This document shows positions 47,883 through 55,976 of a stretch of 64,000 nt of DNA, in pieces. This DNA comes from Pseudoxanthobacter soli DSM 19599 (GTDB taxonomy: Bacteria > Pseudomonadota > Alphaproteobacteria > Rhizobiales > Segnochrobactraceae), in NCBI RefSeq assembly GCF_900148505.1, contig NZ_FRXO01000006.1:186001-250000 (forward strand), in the 5' to 3' direction. The number at the start of each line of letters is the position of its first letter. Position 1 is the stretch's first letter. A model generated the notes under the pieces. It saw only the letters and a list, made by a program, of their open reading frames with translations, was not told the origin of the DNA and searched no databases. The position numbers and the translations under genes were made by a program.

Positions 47883-48337
47883 GCGATGCCCTCCGGCTCG
47901 GGCACGCCCGCGCTTGCGCGAAGACGTGCGGTCGGGGCGGCGAGGGCCGGAACGGCTGCAACCCGCGCCATCGCCGGGCGGGACCGGACGGAACAAGATA
48001 AGAGTTCCATTGCACGCCGCTTCCGGCTTTCCGGACCATGACGATCCGGCGGAGCAGGCTGCCGATGACACCGGGCGGGGCGACAGAGACTTCAGAAGCC
48101 GGGCCCGGCTTTCTCCAGCCGAGATCCTTCGCCGTACGTTCCTCCAAGGTGAGCTCTTATGGGCTCATCCTTCGGTAGCATACGGCCGGGATGGCACCGC
48201 GGGCAAGCGATGTCGAAAATGTCAGCCCTCACAGGCGACGGAGGGGCGCCCGTTAAGGTCGAGGGCGGGTGAAGAGAATGCGGCGCCGGCCCATAGGGGC
48301 AGGCCGGCGCCGCGCCGACGGGAAGGGGGGAGTCCCG
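47883..48337. other. Gap upstream of acxR with a strong stem-loop at 48280-48313
   Basis: No gene is supported. The stem pairs 48280-48291 with 48302-48313 (perfect 12-base GC-rich arms, 10-base loop) just after the flavin oxidoreductase stop, and probably terminates that operon although the T run is weak. TGAGC/GCTCA arms at 48150-48154 and 48163-48167 form a small inverted repeat of unknown role. The acxR promoter should lie here but was not identified. Confidence 0.55.
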
Positions 48338-49633
48338 TCAGATGAGGTTGCGGGTGATCAGGTCCTCTCGGGCGACGAGTTCGGCCTGGGCGCCGGGCAG
48401 GGTGCGGTTGACGTGGGGCAGCCGGCCTTCGGCCATGTCGTAGAGCGTCATGAAGAAGAACGCCTGCTGGCCGAGCACCGTCGCGGTCTGGATCTCGTCC
48501 GGAAGCAGGTTCTGCTTTTCCGCCTCGGAGAGCGCGGTGGTGTGCTCGTAGACCGAGGTCTCGTCGACGTCGCCGCGGATGAGCTTCGCGGAGATGTCGG
48601 GATCCACGCACAGCGGACGGGCGAGGCCGACGAGGTCGCAGGTGCCGTCATTGAGCGCGCCGATCATGGATTCGCGGCGGCGGAACCCGCCGGTCGACAT
48701 CACCGGCATCTTCGCGATGCCGCGCGCCTCGGCGGCGTAGACGGCGAAATAGGCCTCGCGGGCGGCGGTCGAGGCGCGGGGCGGCTCGCGCTCGAACTGG
48801 TTGTCGACCTTCACGCCGAGAAGGCTCAGGTGCTCGTAGGTGCCGCCGGTCAGTTCCAGAAGATCGAGCCCCTCGTGGTTGAGCCACTCCACGACCTGCA
48901 TCGAATCTTCGTGGGAGAAGCCGCCCTTCTGGAAGTCGGCCGAATTGAGCTTCAGGCCGACCGGATAATCCGGGCCGACGGCCGCGCGGATGGTGCGGAT
49001 CACTTCCAGCAGGAAGCGGGCGCGGGCCTTGAGATCGCCACCCCACTTGTCGGTGCGCTGGTTGACGCGCGGGCTGAGGAATTCGCTGATGAGGTAGCCA
49101 TGGGCGCCGTGGACCTGCACGCCGCGGAACCCGGCTTCCTTCGCCACCCGGGCGGCATTGCCGAAGCGCCAGATGATGTTCTCGATCTCGTCTTCCCTGA
49201 GGGCGCGCGGCGCCTGCTGCTGCCAGCGCAGCATCTTCAAGGGAACGGAGGAGGGGGCCACCGGCTCGGGACAGGCGCCGGCCGGGGCCTGGCGGCCGGC
49301 GTGGCCGATCTGCGCCCAGACATGAGCGCCGTTCTCCTGGCCCGCTTCGGCCATGGCGGACAGCCGGCGCATCTGCTCGGCATCCTGCGGGCCTTCGATG
49401 CGCACATTGCCGGGGCGTTCCAGCGAGCGGCGGTCGACCTGAATGTTGCCGGTGATCAGGAGCCCTGTGCCGCCGCGTCCCCACAGGCGATACAGGCGTT
49501 CGTGATCGGCCGTGGCACGACCGAGATGATCGGCGCAGCCTTCCGTCATGGCGGATTTGCCGAGCCGGTTCGGCAGCGTCGCCCCGCACGGCAGCGGCAG
49601 GGGCGTGTCGAGCTGGATCCTGTGTTCACCCAC
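48338..49633 (-). CDS. NADH:flavin oxidoreductase (Old Yellow Enzyme family)
   Basis: A 431-residue FMN TIM-barrel oxidoreductase. 'IGHAGRQAP' (near 120) and 'VQVHGAHGYLISEFLSPRVNQRTDKWGG' region (near 175-200) carry the OYE histidine pair and flavin-binding residues. It lacks the C-terminal FAD/NAD half of 2,4-dienoyl-CoA reductases. The start is a GTG at 49633 after GGAAGGAAA. It is the last gene of the minus-strand cluster. It may reduce an activated alkene or an enone; the substrate is unknown. Confidence 0.88.
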   Translation of the reverse strand: MGEHRIQLDTPLPLPCGATLPNRLGKSAMTEGCADHLGRATADHERLYRLWGRGGTGLLITGNIQVDRRSLERPGNVRIEGPQDAEQMRRLSAMAEAGQENGAHVWAQIGHAGRQAPAGACPEPVAPSSVPLKMLRWQQQAPRALREDEIENIIWRFGNAARVAKEAGFRGVQVHGAHGYLISEFLSPRVNQRTDKWGGDLKARARFLLEVIRTIRAAVGPDYPVGLKLNSADFQKGGFSHEDSMQVVEWLNHEGLDLLELTGGTYEHLSLLGVKVDNQFEREPPRASTAAREAYFAVYAAEARGIAKMPVMSTGGFRRRESMIGALNDGTCDLVGLARPLCVDPDISAKLIRGDVDETSVYEHTTALSEAEKQNLLPDEIQTATVLGQQAFFFMTLYDMAEGRLPHVNRTLPGAQAELVAREDLITRNLI

Positions 49634-49682
49634 GGTCGTTTCCTTCCCAGTTTTTTCTTGTGTTCGGGTCTTTGCCTGATGG

Positions 49683-49711
49683 GGCATCCGCAGGGCGCGC
49701 CCGCGGATGCC
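49683..49711. other. Hairpin between the aldehyde dehydrogenase and flavin oxidoreductase genes
   Basis: A perfect 9-base stem (49683-49691 with 49703-49711) in the 109-base gap. A weak T run on either side suggests an mRNA-processing or attenuation element. Confidence 0.55.
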
Positions 49712-49742
49712 ATGCGCGATGGTGACGTCGGCGGGGGCGACG

Positions 49743-51173
49743 TCAGTGCTTGTGCGTGATGAGCATCGTCGTCATGTAGGACTGGACCGCTTCGGTGCCG
49801 CCCTCGGACCCGAAGCCGCTGTCGAGCACACCGCCGAACGGGGTTTCCGGCAGCGCCAGCGCGAAGTGATTGATGCCGAGCATGCCGGCCTTGATGCCGG
49901 CGGCGATGCGCGCGGCGATGGCGTCCGAGCGCGTGAAGGCATAGGAGCCAAGGCCGACCGGCAGGCGGTTGGCTTCGGCGAGCGCATCGTCGAGCGAGGC
50001 CATGCGGGCGACGAGGGCGAGCGGGCCGAACGGCTCGTCGTTCATCGCCGCCATCTCCGTCGTCATGCCGGAGAGAATGGTGGGCTTGTAGAAGTTGCCG
50101 ATGTTGCCGACGCGCGCGCCGCCGGTCTCCAGCGTCGCGCCCTTCGAGACGGCATCGTGGACCATACGGTCGACCGACTGGAGTTGCCCGAGCGTGGTCA
50201 GGGGACCCATCTGGGTCGCCGGATCGAGGCCGTTGCCGACGACGACCTTCTCCGTTTCCGCCACCATGCGGGAGACGAACGCATCGTGGATCGGATCGGC
50301 CACGAGGAAGCGCGTGGGCGACACGCACACCTGGCCGCTGTTGCGGAACTTCCAGAACACCGCCTGCGGCACCAGCGCGTCGAGATCGGCATCCTCCGCG
50401 ACGATGACGGGGGCATGGCCGCCGAGCTCCATCGTCACCTTCTTGAGTTCCTTGCCGGCCGCCGCCGCCACGATGCGGCCGACGCGGATCGAGCCGGTCA
50501 GGGAGATCTTGCGGATCTCCGGCGCCTCCACCAGCGCCGTGGAGATCTCCGAGGCGCTGCCCCACAGCACGGAGACCGCTTTCGCCGGCACCCCAGCTTC
50601 CAGGAGGCAGCAGCCGATCAGCCATGCCGTGACGGGTGTGTCTTCGGACGGCTTGATCACCACCGAACAGCCGGCGGCGAGCGCCGGCGCGATCTTCTGC
50701 ATCGGCCCCCAGGCCGGGAAGTTCCAAGGCGCCATCACCGCGACCGGGCCGACCGGCCGGTGGACGACCGACAACGTGACGTCCTTCAGCCGCGGCGGAA
50801 CGATGCGGCCATAGGTGCGCCGGCCTTCCTCGGCCGACCAGTCGACGAGATCGGCGGAGGCATTCCACTCCAGCAGGGCCTGGGCGACCACCTTGCCCTG
50901 CTCGCGCGACATCATCCGCGCGGCTTCCTCGGCCTTGCCGCGCATGATGTCGGCCGCGCGGCGCATGATCTTGTACCGCTCGAACGCGGACAGCGCGGAC
51001 CATTCGGCGAAGCCTTCCAGCGCCAGGGCCGCGGCCTCGCGGGCTTCCGCCTTGCCCGCGCGGGGCAGCGTCGCCAGGGTTTCGTCGGTCGCCGGATCCA
51101 TGAGCGCGACTTCGCCGGCCGATCCGCGGCGGCGATGCTCTCCGCCGACGATGAGCGCTACGTTCTCCAACAT
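49743..51173 (-). CDS. NAD(P)-dependent aldehyde dehydrogenase (succinate-semialdehyde dehydrogenase-like)
   Basis: A 476-residue ALDH. The general-base glutamate is in 'MELGGHAP' and the catalytic cysteine in 'NSGQVCVSPTRF' (near 282); the coenzyme motif 'SLTGSIRVGRIV' is near 230. The start MLENVAL (51173) removes a 27-codon extension without homology. It follows the glycerol dehydrogenase gene after 147 bases. Next to an AttM/BlcC-type lactonase it could oxidise succinic or another semialdehyde, as AttK/BlcA does. Confidence 0.9.
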   Translation of the reverse strand: MLENVALIVGGEHRRRGSAGEVALMDPATDETLATLPRAGKAEAREAAALALEGFAEWSALSAFERYKIMRRAADIMRGKAEEAARMMSREQGKVVAQALLEWNASADLVDWSAEEGRRTYGRIVPPRLKDVTLSVVHRPVGPVAVMAPWNFPAWGPMQKIAPALAAGCSVVIKPSEDTPVTAWLIGCCLLEAGVPAKAVSVLWGSASEISTALVEAPEIRKISLTGSIRVGRIVAAAAGKELKKVTMELGGHAPVIVAEDADLDALVPQAVFWKFRNSGQVCVSPTRFLVADPIHDAFVSRMVAETEKVVVGNGLDPATQMGPLTTLGQLQSVDRMVHDAVSKGATLETGGARVGNIGNFYKPTILSGMTTEMAAMNDEPFGPLALVARMASLDDALAEANRLPVGLGSYAFTRSDAIAARIAAGIKAGMLGINHFALALPETPFGGVLDSGFGSEGGTEAVQSYMTTMLITHKH

Positions 51174-51288
51174 CTGTTCAGTGTCCTTCCGACAAGGGGC
51201 GTGGGTGCGCCGGCATGGGCGCGCACCGGGGCGGCCGCGAAAGTGCCGGGGCACTCGCGGTGGCAGATCTCGTTGATGGCAAGCGGGA

Positions 51289-51316
51289 CGGGGCGCGTCG
51301 CGGCGGGCGCGCCCCG
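51289..51316. other. Hairpin between the gldA-like and aldehyde dehydrogenase genes
   Basis: A perfect 9-base stem (51289-51297 with 51308-51316), 10-base loop, just past the stop of the gldA-like gene. A second small hairpin, GTGCC/GGCAC, lies at 51243-51254. Confidence 0.55.
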
Positions 51317-51320
51317 CGTC

Positions 51321-52451
51321 TCAGGCTGTCAAGCCACGGGCGCGGCCGAGAGCGTCGGCCGCCTCGATGCCACGGATGAGCGCCTCGGCCGTCAGCGGCG
51401 GCGCCATGTGACGGCTGTAGTTGGTCGCGAGCGTCGCCTCCGCAACGAGCGCCTTCTCAGCCTCCGTCAAGGGTTCGGACTGGCCGAGGGCGGCGAGCGT
51501 CATCGGCAGGTCGACGGCCGCCATCAGGTCCATCACAGCGTTGCAGGCGGCCTCGTCCTGCCCCTCGACGCAAAGCTGGACGAGCGTGGAGAAGGCCACG
51601 AGCTCGCCGTGCAGCATTCCGGCCATGGCCGGGATGGCGGTGAGGCCGCGGATGAGCGCGTGGGCGAGCGAAAGGCCGCCGCTCTCGAAGCCGACGCCGC
51701 TGACCAGCACCGTGGCCTCGACGACGCTTTCCACATCCGGCGACCATGTGCCGGCCCTGACGGCGGCATAGGCGGCCGGGCCGCGCGCGCACAGCCGATC
51801 GAACACGGTCTCGGTCAGGAGGAGCGCGGTTTCGAGCGCTTGCGTCCCGAACGAATTCAGCCCGCCCGCCGCGCGGCATTGCCGCGCCTCGAAGCGCTTG
51901 CTCATGGCATCGCCGATACCGGCGGCGAACAGCCGGGCGGGGGCCTTGGCGATGATCGCCGTGTCGACCACGACGGCATCGGGATTGCGGCGGGTGAAGT
52001 CGACGCCGACGAGACGGTGGGTCTCGTCATAGAGCACGATCAGCCGGCTGGTCGGTGCGTCGCTGGAAGCGACGGTCGGGCAGATCACGATCGGCAGGTC
52101 CAGCGCCCGGGCGACGCCCTTGGCGGAATCGATCGCCTTGCCACCGCCGAACACGACGACGCTGTCGATGCCCTCCGCGCGGGCGGCCTCGCTCAGCGCC
52201 GCGATCACCGCGCGGGTGCATTCGCCGGGAAAATCGGCGAGGGCCGGCGCGATGCCGGCCTCCGCCAGTGCCGCCGAAGCGGCGGGCCAGACCTTGTCCT
52301 TCACCACGCCGTCGGCGAGCGCCAGCGGGCGGCGGTAGCCGAGGTCGGCGAACAGGCGGCCGATGCCGGCCAGCGCGCCCGGCCCCTGCACGTAGCGGCC
52401 GGGAAAGCCGATGGTGCGGACCACGCCGCCGGGCTCAGATGTTCCGGTCAT
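51321..52451 (-). CDS. gldA: Iron-containing alcohol dehydrogenase, glycerol dehydrogenase type
   Basis: A 376-residue Fe/Zn-dependent dehydrogenase. 'VVFGGGKAIDSAKGVA' (near 96), 'CPTVASSDAPTSRL' (near 120) and metal ligands in 'AAGIGDAMSKRFEAR', 'SLAHALIRGL' and 'MLHGELVAF' are those of GldA. It oxidises glycerol or a vicinal diol to a hydroxyketone. The start MTGTSEP at 52451 lies 10 bases after the lactonase stop. The position matches the AttL/BlcB slot of the Agrobacterium lactone operon, but the sequence is closer to GldA. Confidence 0.88.
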   Translation of the reverse strand: MTGTSEPGGVVRTIGFPGRYVQGPGALAGIGRLFADLGYRRPLALADGVVKDKVWPAASAALAEAGIAPALADFPGECTRAVIAALSEAARAEGIDSVVVFGGGKAIDSAKGVARALDLPIVICPTVASSDAPTSRLIVLYDETHRLVGVDFTRRNPDAVVVDTAIIAKAPARLFAAGIGDAMSKRFEARQCRAAGGLNSFGTQALETALLLTETVFDRLCARGPAAYAAVRAGTWSPDVESVVEATVLVSGVGFESGGLSLAHALIRGLTAIPAMAGMLHGELVAFSTLVQLCVEGQDEAACNAVMDLMAAVDLPMTLAALGQSEPLTEAEKALVAEATLATNYSRHMAPPLTAEALIRGIEAADALGRARGLTA

Positions 52452-52461
52452 CGGCCCCGCC

Positions 52462-53250
52462 TCAACCATAATAGGCCGGGGCCTGCCGGAACGACGGCCA
52501 GGCATCGGGATCGTGGCCAGTCACGACCATGGCGTCGGTCTGCTCGGCCAGCATCCGGAGCTTCTTCACCGAGTGGGACACCTCGATGGCGGAGGTCAGG
52601 AAGCCCGGCAGGCACTTCTCGTTCCAGTGATCCATCGTGTAGGTCGCATCGATGGTCAGCAGCACCGCGCCGGTTTCCGGCAGGGTGATGAGGAACGACT
52701 GGTGGCCGGGCGAGTGGCCGGGCGTGAAGATCATCTTGATCACGCCATCGCCGTAGAGATCGAAGCCGTCGGTCTGCGGGCCGTCGAGGAAGAACCACTT
52801 CAGGCCGGGCTTGTCGATGTCCTTCAGGATGTAGCCGCCGGCGGCGAACCAGTCGGCGGTGAAGGCATATTCGTATTCCTTGCGCTGCACGATGTGCGTG
52901 GCGTTCGGAAAGCGGCCGATGGCGCCGGTGTGATCGAGATGCAGGTGCGACTGCAGCACGTAGCGCACGTCCTTCGGATCGAAGCCGTGGGCCTGCATCG
53001 CGTTGATGCAGCCGGTGTCCTCGGTGAGTTCCGGCCAGTAGACATCGGACACTGCGCCCCAGTGCCCCTTCGGATCGCGGGCGGCCTCGACCGCGATGCC
53101 GCCGTCGATCACCACGTTGCCCTTGGGGTGGGTGATGAGGAACCACGGGATCGGCGTGTAGAACACGTCCTGCCCGGCGCCGAGCTTGATGTTGACCTCG
53201 CGCTGGCGGATGCGGCCGGTCTGGAACATGTAAAGACGGATATCCGTCAT
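52462..53250 (-). CDS. blcC: AttM/BlcC-type lactonase (metallo-beta-lactamase fold)
   Basis: A 262-residue lactonase. The di-zinc motif 'QSHLHLDHTGAIGRF' (near 104), then 'FTPGHSPGHQSF' and the late 'VVTGHDPDAW' supply the metal ligands. From recall it tracks the Agrobacterium AttM/BlcC sequence over its full length, including 'MTDIRLYM' and 'ATHIVQRKEYEYAFT'. That enzyme opens gamma-butyrolactone and also N-acyl-homoserine lactones. The ATG at 53250 follows GGAGGAAA. It sits between the GMC enzyme and the dehydrogenases. Confidence 0.9.
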   Translation of the reverse strand: MTDIRLYMFQTGRIRQREVNIKLGAGQDVFYTPIPWFLITHPKGNVVIDGGIAVEAARDPKGHWGAVSDVYWPELTEDTGCINAMQAHGFDPKDVRYVLQSHLHLDHTGAIGRFPNATHIVQRKEYEYAFTADWFAAGGYILKDIDKPGLKWFFLDGPQTDGFDLYGDGVIKMIFTPGHSPGHQSFLITLPETGAVLLTIDATYTMDHWNEKCLPGFLTSAIEVSHSVKKLRMLAEQTDAMVVTGHDPDAWPSFRQAPAYYG

Positions 53251-53303
53251 GGTTTCCTCCATCATCTGTTCTTGTTGGGGGGTGGTTCGCTCAGCCGGCC
53301 GCG

Positions 53304-54920
53304 TCAGCGGGCATCGGCCAGGATCATGTCGGCAGCCTTCTCGCCGATCATCACGATGGCGGCGTTGCAGTTGCCGGAAATCAGCCGCGGCATGATCGAG
53401 GCATCGACCACGCGCACGCGCTCGACGCCGCGCACCTTCAGATCGGGCGTGACGGCGGCGTCCTCTCCGGTGCCCATCGTGCAGGTGCCGGAGGGGTGGT
53501 AGATGGTGCTGCCGACGCGGCGGCAATAGGCGAGCAGATCCGCGTCGCTGGCGATCGCGAGGCCCGGCTCGATCTCGGTCTCCATGAAGTCCGACATGGC
53601 CGGCGCCTGCATGATGTGACGCAGCTTCTTCAGCCCGTCGACGTTGGTCTGGCGGTCCACCTCGGTCGACAGGTAGTTGACGCGGATCGCCGGCGGCGCC
53701 AGCGGATCGCGGCTCTTGATGTGGATGTCGCCGCGGCTTTCCGGACGAAGCTGGCAGACCGAGGCCGTGAAGCCGGGGAAGGGGTGCAGCGCCTCGCCCA
53801 TCTTGTTGGTGCTGAAGGTGATGAAATGCACCTCCACGTCCGGCGTCGCCACATGGTCGTTGGAGCGGAAGAACGCGGTGCCGTAGCCGGCGCTGACAGT
53901 GAGCGGACCGCGGCGGCGCAGGGCATAGTCGAGCCCCATGCCCGCACGGCGGAAGAGGTTGTGATAGGCGTCGTTGATGGTGATGCGCTTCTTGCAGCGG
54001 AACACCATGCGCACCTGGAAATGATCCTGCAGGTTCTCGCCGACCCGCGGCGCATCGGCCACCACCGGCACGCCGAGCGCGGTGAGGCGCGCGGCGTCGC
54101 CCACGCCCGATAGCTCGAGAAGCTGGGGCGAGTTGATGGCGCCGCCCGAGAGCAGCACCTCGCGTCCCGCCCTCGCGCGCTTGACGCGGCCCTGGTGGAG
54201 GAACTCGACGCCGGTCGCGACCTTGCCGGAGAACACGACGCGCGTCGCCATCGCCCCGGTGAGCACGGTCAGGTTCGGCCGCTTGCGGGCCGGCTTCAGA
54301 TAGCCGACCGCGGTGCTGCAGCGGCGGCCGTTGCGCGAGGTCGTCTGGAAATAGCCGACGCCCTCCTGACTTTCGCCGTTGAAATCGGGATTGAACGGCA
54401 GGCCGCGCTCCTGGCCGGCGGCAATGAAGGCATCGCACAACGGATGCGGCGCGACGGGATCGGACACCGCGAGCGGTCCGCCGACGCCGTGATAGCGGTC
54501 GGCGCCGCGCTGCTGGTCCTCGGAGCGGATGAAATAGGGCAGCACGTCCTCGAAGCCCCAGCCGGTACAGCCGAGGTCGCGCCAGAGATCGAAGTCCTCG
54601 CGCTGGCCGCGGATATAGACGAGCCCGTTGATCGAGCTCGAACCGCCCAGCACCTTGCCGCGCGGCTGGAACACCCGGCGCCCGCCGAGCTCCGGCTCCG
54701 GCTCGGTTTCGTACATCCAGTTCACGCGGGGGTCGCGGAACAGCTTGCCGTAGCCGAGCGGGATGTGAATCCAGATATGCCGGTCTTCGCCGCCGGCCTC
54801 GATCAGAAGCACCCGGTGGCGGCCGGACGCCGTCAGCCTGTTGGCCAACACGCAGCCGGCCGACCCCGCGCCCACGATAATGAAATCGTATGAGCCGGCA
54901 TCTTCGATTGCAGTGTCCAC
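53304..54920 (-). CDS. GMC-family FAD-dependent alcohol dehydrogenase/oxidase
   Basis: A 538-residue choline dehydrogenase-like GMC enzyme. The FAD-binding 'IIVGAGSAGCVLANRL' is near residue 13, GMC signature 1 is 'GKVLGGSSSINGLVYIRG', signature 2 is 'GGAINSPQLLELSGVG', and the C-terminal catalytic region has 'YHPSGTCTMG' and 'NCNAAIVMIGEKAAD'. I chose the GTG at 54920 because AGGAAACGAG precedes it; the longer ORF runs into the GntR gene. It probably oxidises an alcohol to an aldehyde for the ALDH downstream. Confidence 0.9.
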   Translation of the reverse strand: MDTAIEDAGSYDFIIVGAGSAGCVLANRLTASGRHRVLLIEAGGEDRHIWIHIPLGYGKLFRDPRVNWMYETEPEPELGGRRVFQPRGKVLGGSSSINGLVYIRGQREDFDLWRDLGCTGWGFEDVLPYFIRSEDQQRGADRYHGVGGPLAVSDPVAPHPLCDAFIAAGQERGLPFNPDFNGESQEGVGYFQTTSRNGRRCSTAVGYLKPARKRPNLTVLTGAMATRVVFSGKVATGVEFLHQGRVKRARAGREVLLSGGAINSPQLLELSGVGDAARLTALGVPVVADAPRVGENLQDHFQVRMVFRCKKRITINDAYHNLFRRAGMGLDYALRRRGPLTVSAGYGTAFFRSNDHVATPDVEVHFITFSTNKMGEALHPFPGFTASVCQLRPESRGDIHIKSRDPLAPPAIRVNYLSTEVDRQTNVDGLKKLRHIMQAPAMSDFMETEIEPGLAIASDADLLAYCRRVGSTIYHPSGTCTMGTGEDAAVTPDLKVRGVERVRVVDASIMPRLISGNCNAAIVMIGEKAADMILADAR

Positions 54921-55087
54921 GCTCTCGTTTCCTCGCCTTCGGCCGTTCACGGCCGCTTCGCCCCGGCGGACCGCAGGCGTTGGCCGCCTGCGGTCGTCCG
55001 GGATCGCGTTCTTGCCTTTCGATGCCGGGGCGGTGACCGGCGCGGCGGCCTCTTCGGGCCGTATCTCCGCGTCCGGTCCGCTCCGGC

Positions 55088-55789
55088 TCAGCGACTGCTT
55101 GTCGTGCGGACGGCCCACCCTCCGTGCGCGGCCTTGAAGGCCTCGAGTGCGGGCAGCATGTGGTCGATGCAGAGCTGCACCAGCCGCTCGCGATCGCCCA
55201 CCTCCAGCGCCTCGATCATGCCGATGTGCTCGTCGCGCGACTGGCGGGCGAGGTCGGGATTGCCGATGGCGTAGCAGTGGATCGAAGCGGTCTTCAGCCA
55301 GTATTCCTGGATGGTCTGCTGCAGGTAGCGGTTGCCGCAGGCCCCGAACAGCGCCTGATGAAAGGCGTCGTTGGCGACCGCGGCCTCGGCGAGTTCGCCG
55401 ACCTCGCTGTGGCGGATATAGACGTCGTTGATGGCGCGAAGCTCCGCCACGAGTTCGGCCGGGGCCGGCAGCGGGATCCGCATCGCGGCCTCACGCTGCA
55501 GCACCGTGCGCATGTCGTAGAGTTCGTCCACTTCCTCCGAGAGATAATCGCTGACGACGGCTCCCCGGTTGGCGCGACGCCGCACCAGTCCCAGGCGATC
55601 AAGCTCCTCGATGGCCGCGCGCACGACATGGCGTCCGACGTCGAATCGGGCTCCCAGCTCCTCTTCCACAAGCCGCTCGCGCGGTTTCAGCCGGCCGAAG
55701 ATGATGTCGTGCTGAAGGGTGCGAACCACCCCCTGCACCTTGTCCTCGCTCCGGTTCCGCGTTTGGCCCTGAGGCATCGCGTTCGTCAT
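55088..55789 (-). CDS. GntR-family regulator with FCD domain
   Basis: A 233-residue repressor-type protein. The winged helix-turn-helix covers about residues 18-80 ('LVEEELGARFDVGRHVVRAAIEEL') and the FCD domain follows, with candidate ligand residues in 'VANDAFHQALF' and 'SRDEHIGMIEAL'. The ATG follows GAGGAGA. It is divergent from the ABC operon at 55977 and first of the minus-strand oxidoreductase cluster, so it could control both. Candidate operators are in the shared gap. Confidence 0.88.
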   Translation of the reverse strand: MTNAMPQGQTRNRSEDKVQGVVRTLQHDIIFGRLKPRERLVEEELGARFDVGRHVVRAAIEELDRLGLVRRRANRGAVVSDYLSEEVDELYDMRTVLQREAAMRIPLPAPAELVAELRAINDVYIRHSEVGELAEAAVANDAFHQALFGACGNRYLQQTIQEYWLKTASIHCYAIGNPDLARQSRDEHIGMIEALEVGDRERLVQLCIDHMLPALEAFKAAHGGWAVRTTSSR

Positions 55790-55851
55790 CTCTCCTCACT
55801 GTCCCGGAAGGTTGCCTTCCGATTTGCAGACCATTTCGAATGGCGACATTT

Positions 55852-55896
55852 TTGTCAATCATGATTGTTGACAATCTTGTCTGCGATTGCGATTGT
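55852..55896 (+). promoter_or_regulatory. Operator and promoter between the GntR gene and the ABC/LhgO operon
   Basis: TTGTCAA (55852-55858) and TTGACAA (55868-55874) are inverted repeats; between them lies the palindrome CAATCATGATTG (55856-55867), and GACAA-TC-TTGTC (55870-55881) overlaps. TTGACA at 55868-55873 is a perfect -35 box, with GATTGT at 55891-55896 as a weak -10 after 17 bases. A GntR/FCD protein bound here would block the promoter. Confidence 0.55.
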
Positions 55897-55976
55897 GCCG
55901 CCATGCCGCGAAAGACGGCGATCTGACGGCTCAGCGCACAGGATGTGCTGCGGGCGCTCCGGGAGGAATACTCAGA

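Noticed and set aside
51321-52451. Assignment of the iron alcohol dehydrogenase as AttL/BlcB (4-hydroxybutyrate dehydrogenase)
   Set aside because: The position fits, but motifs such as GGGKAIDSAKG, SSDAPTS and SGVGFESGGL are those of glycerol dehydrogenase.
53304-55118. A longer GMC protein starting at 55118
   Set aside because: The extra 66 codons overlap the GntR gene and lack homology. The GTG at 54920 has a good ribosome site and begins right before the FAD-binding domain.
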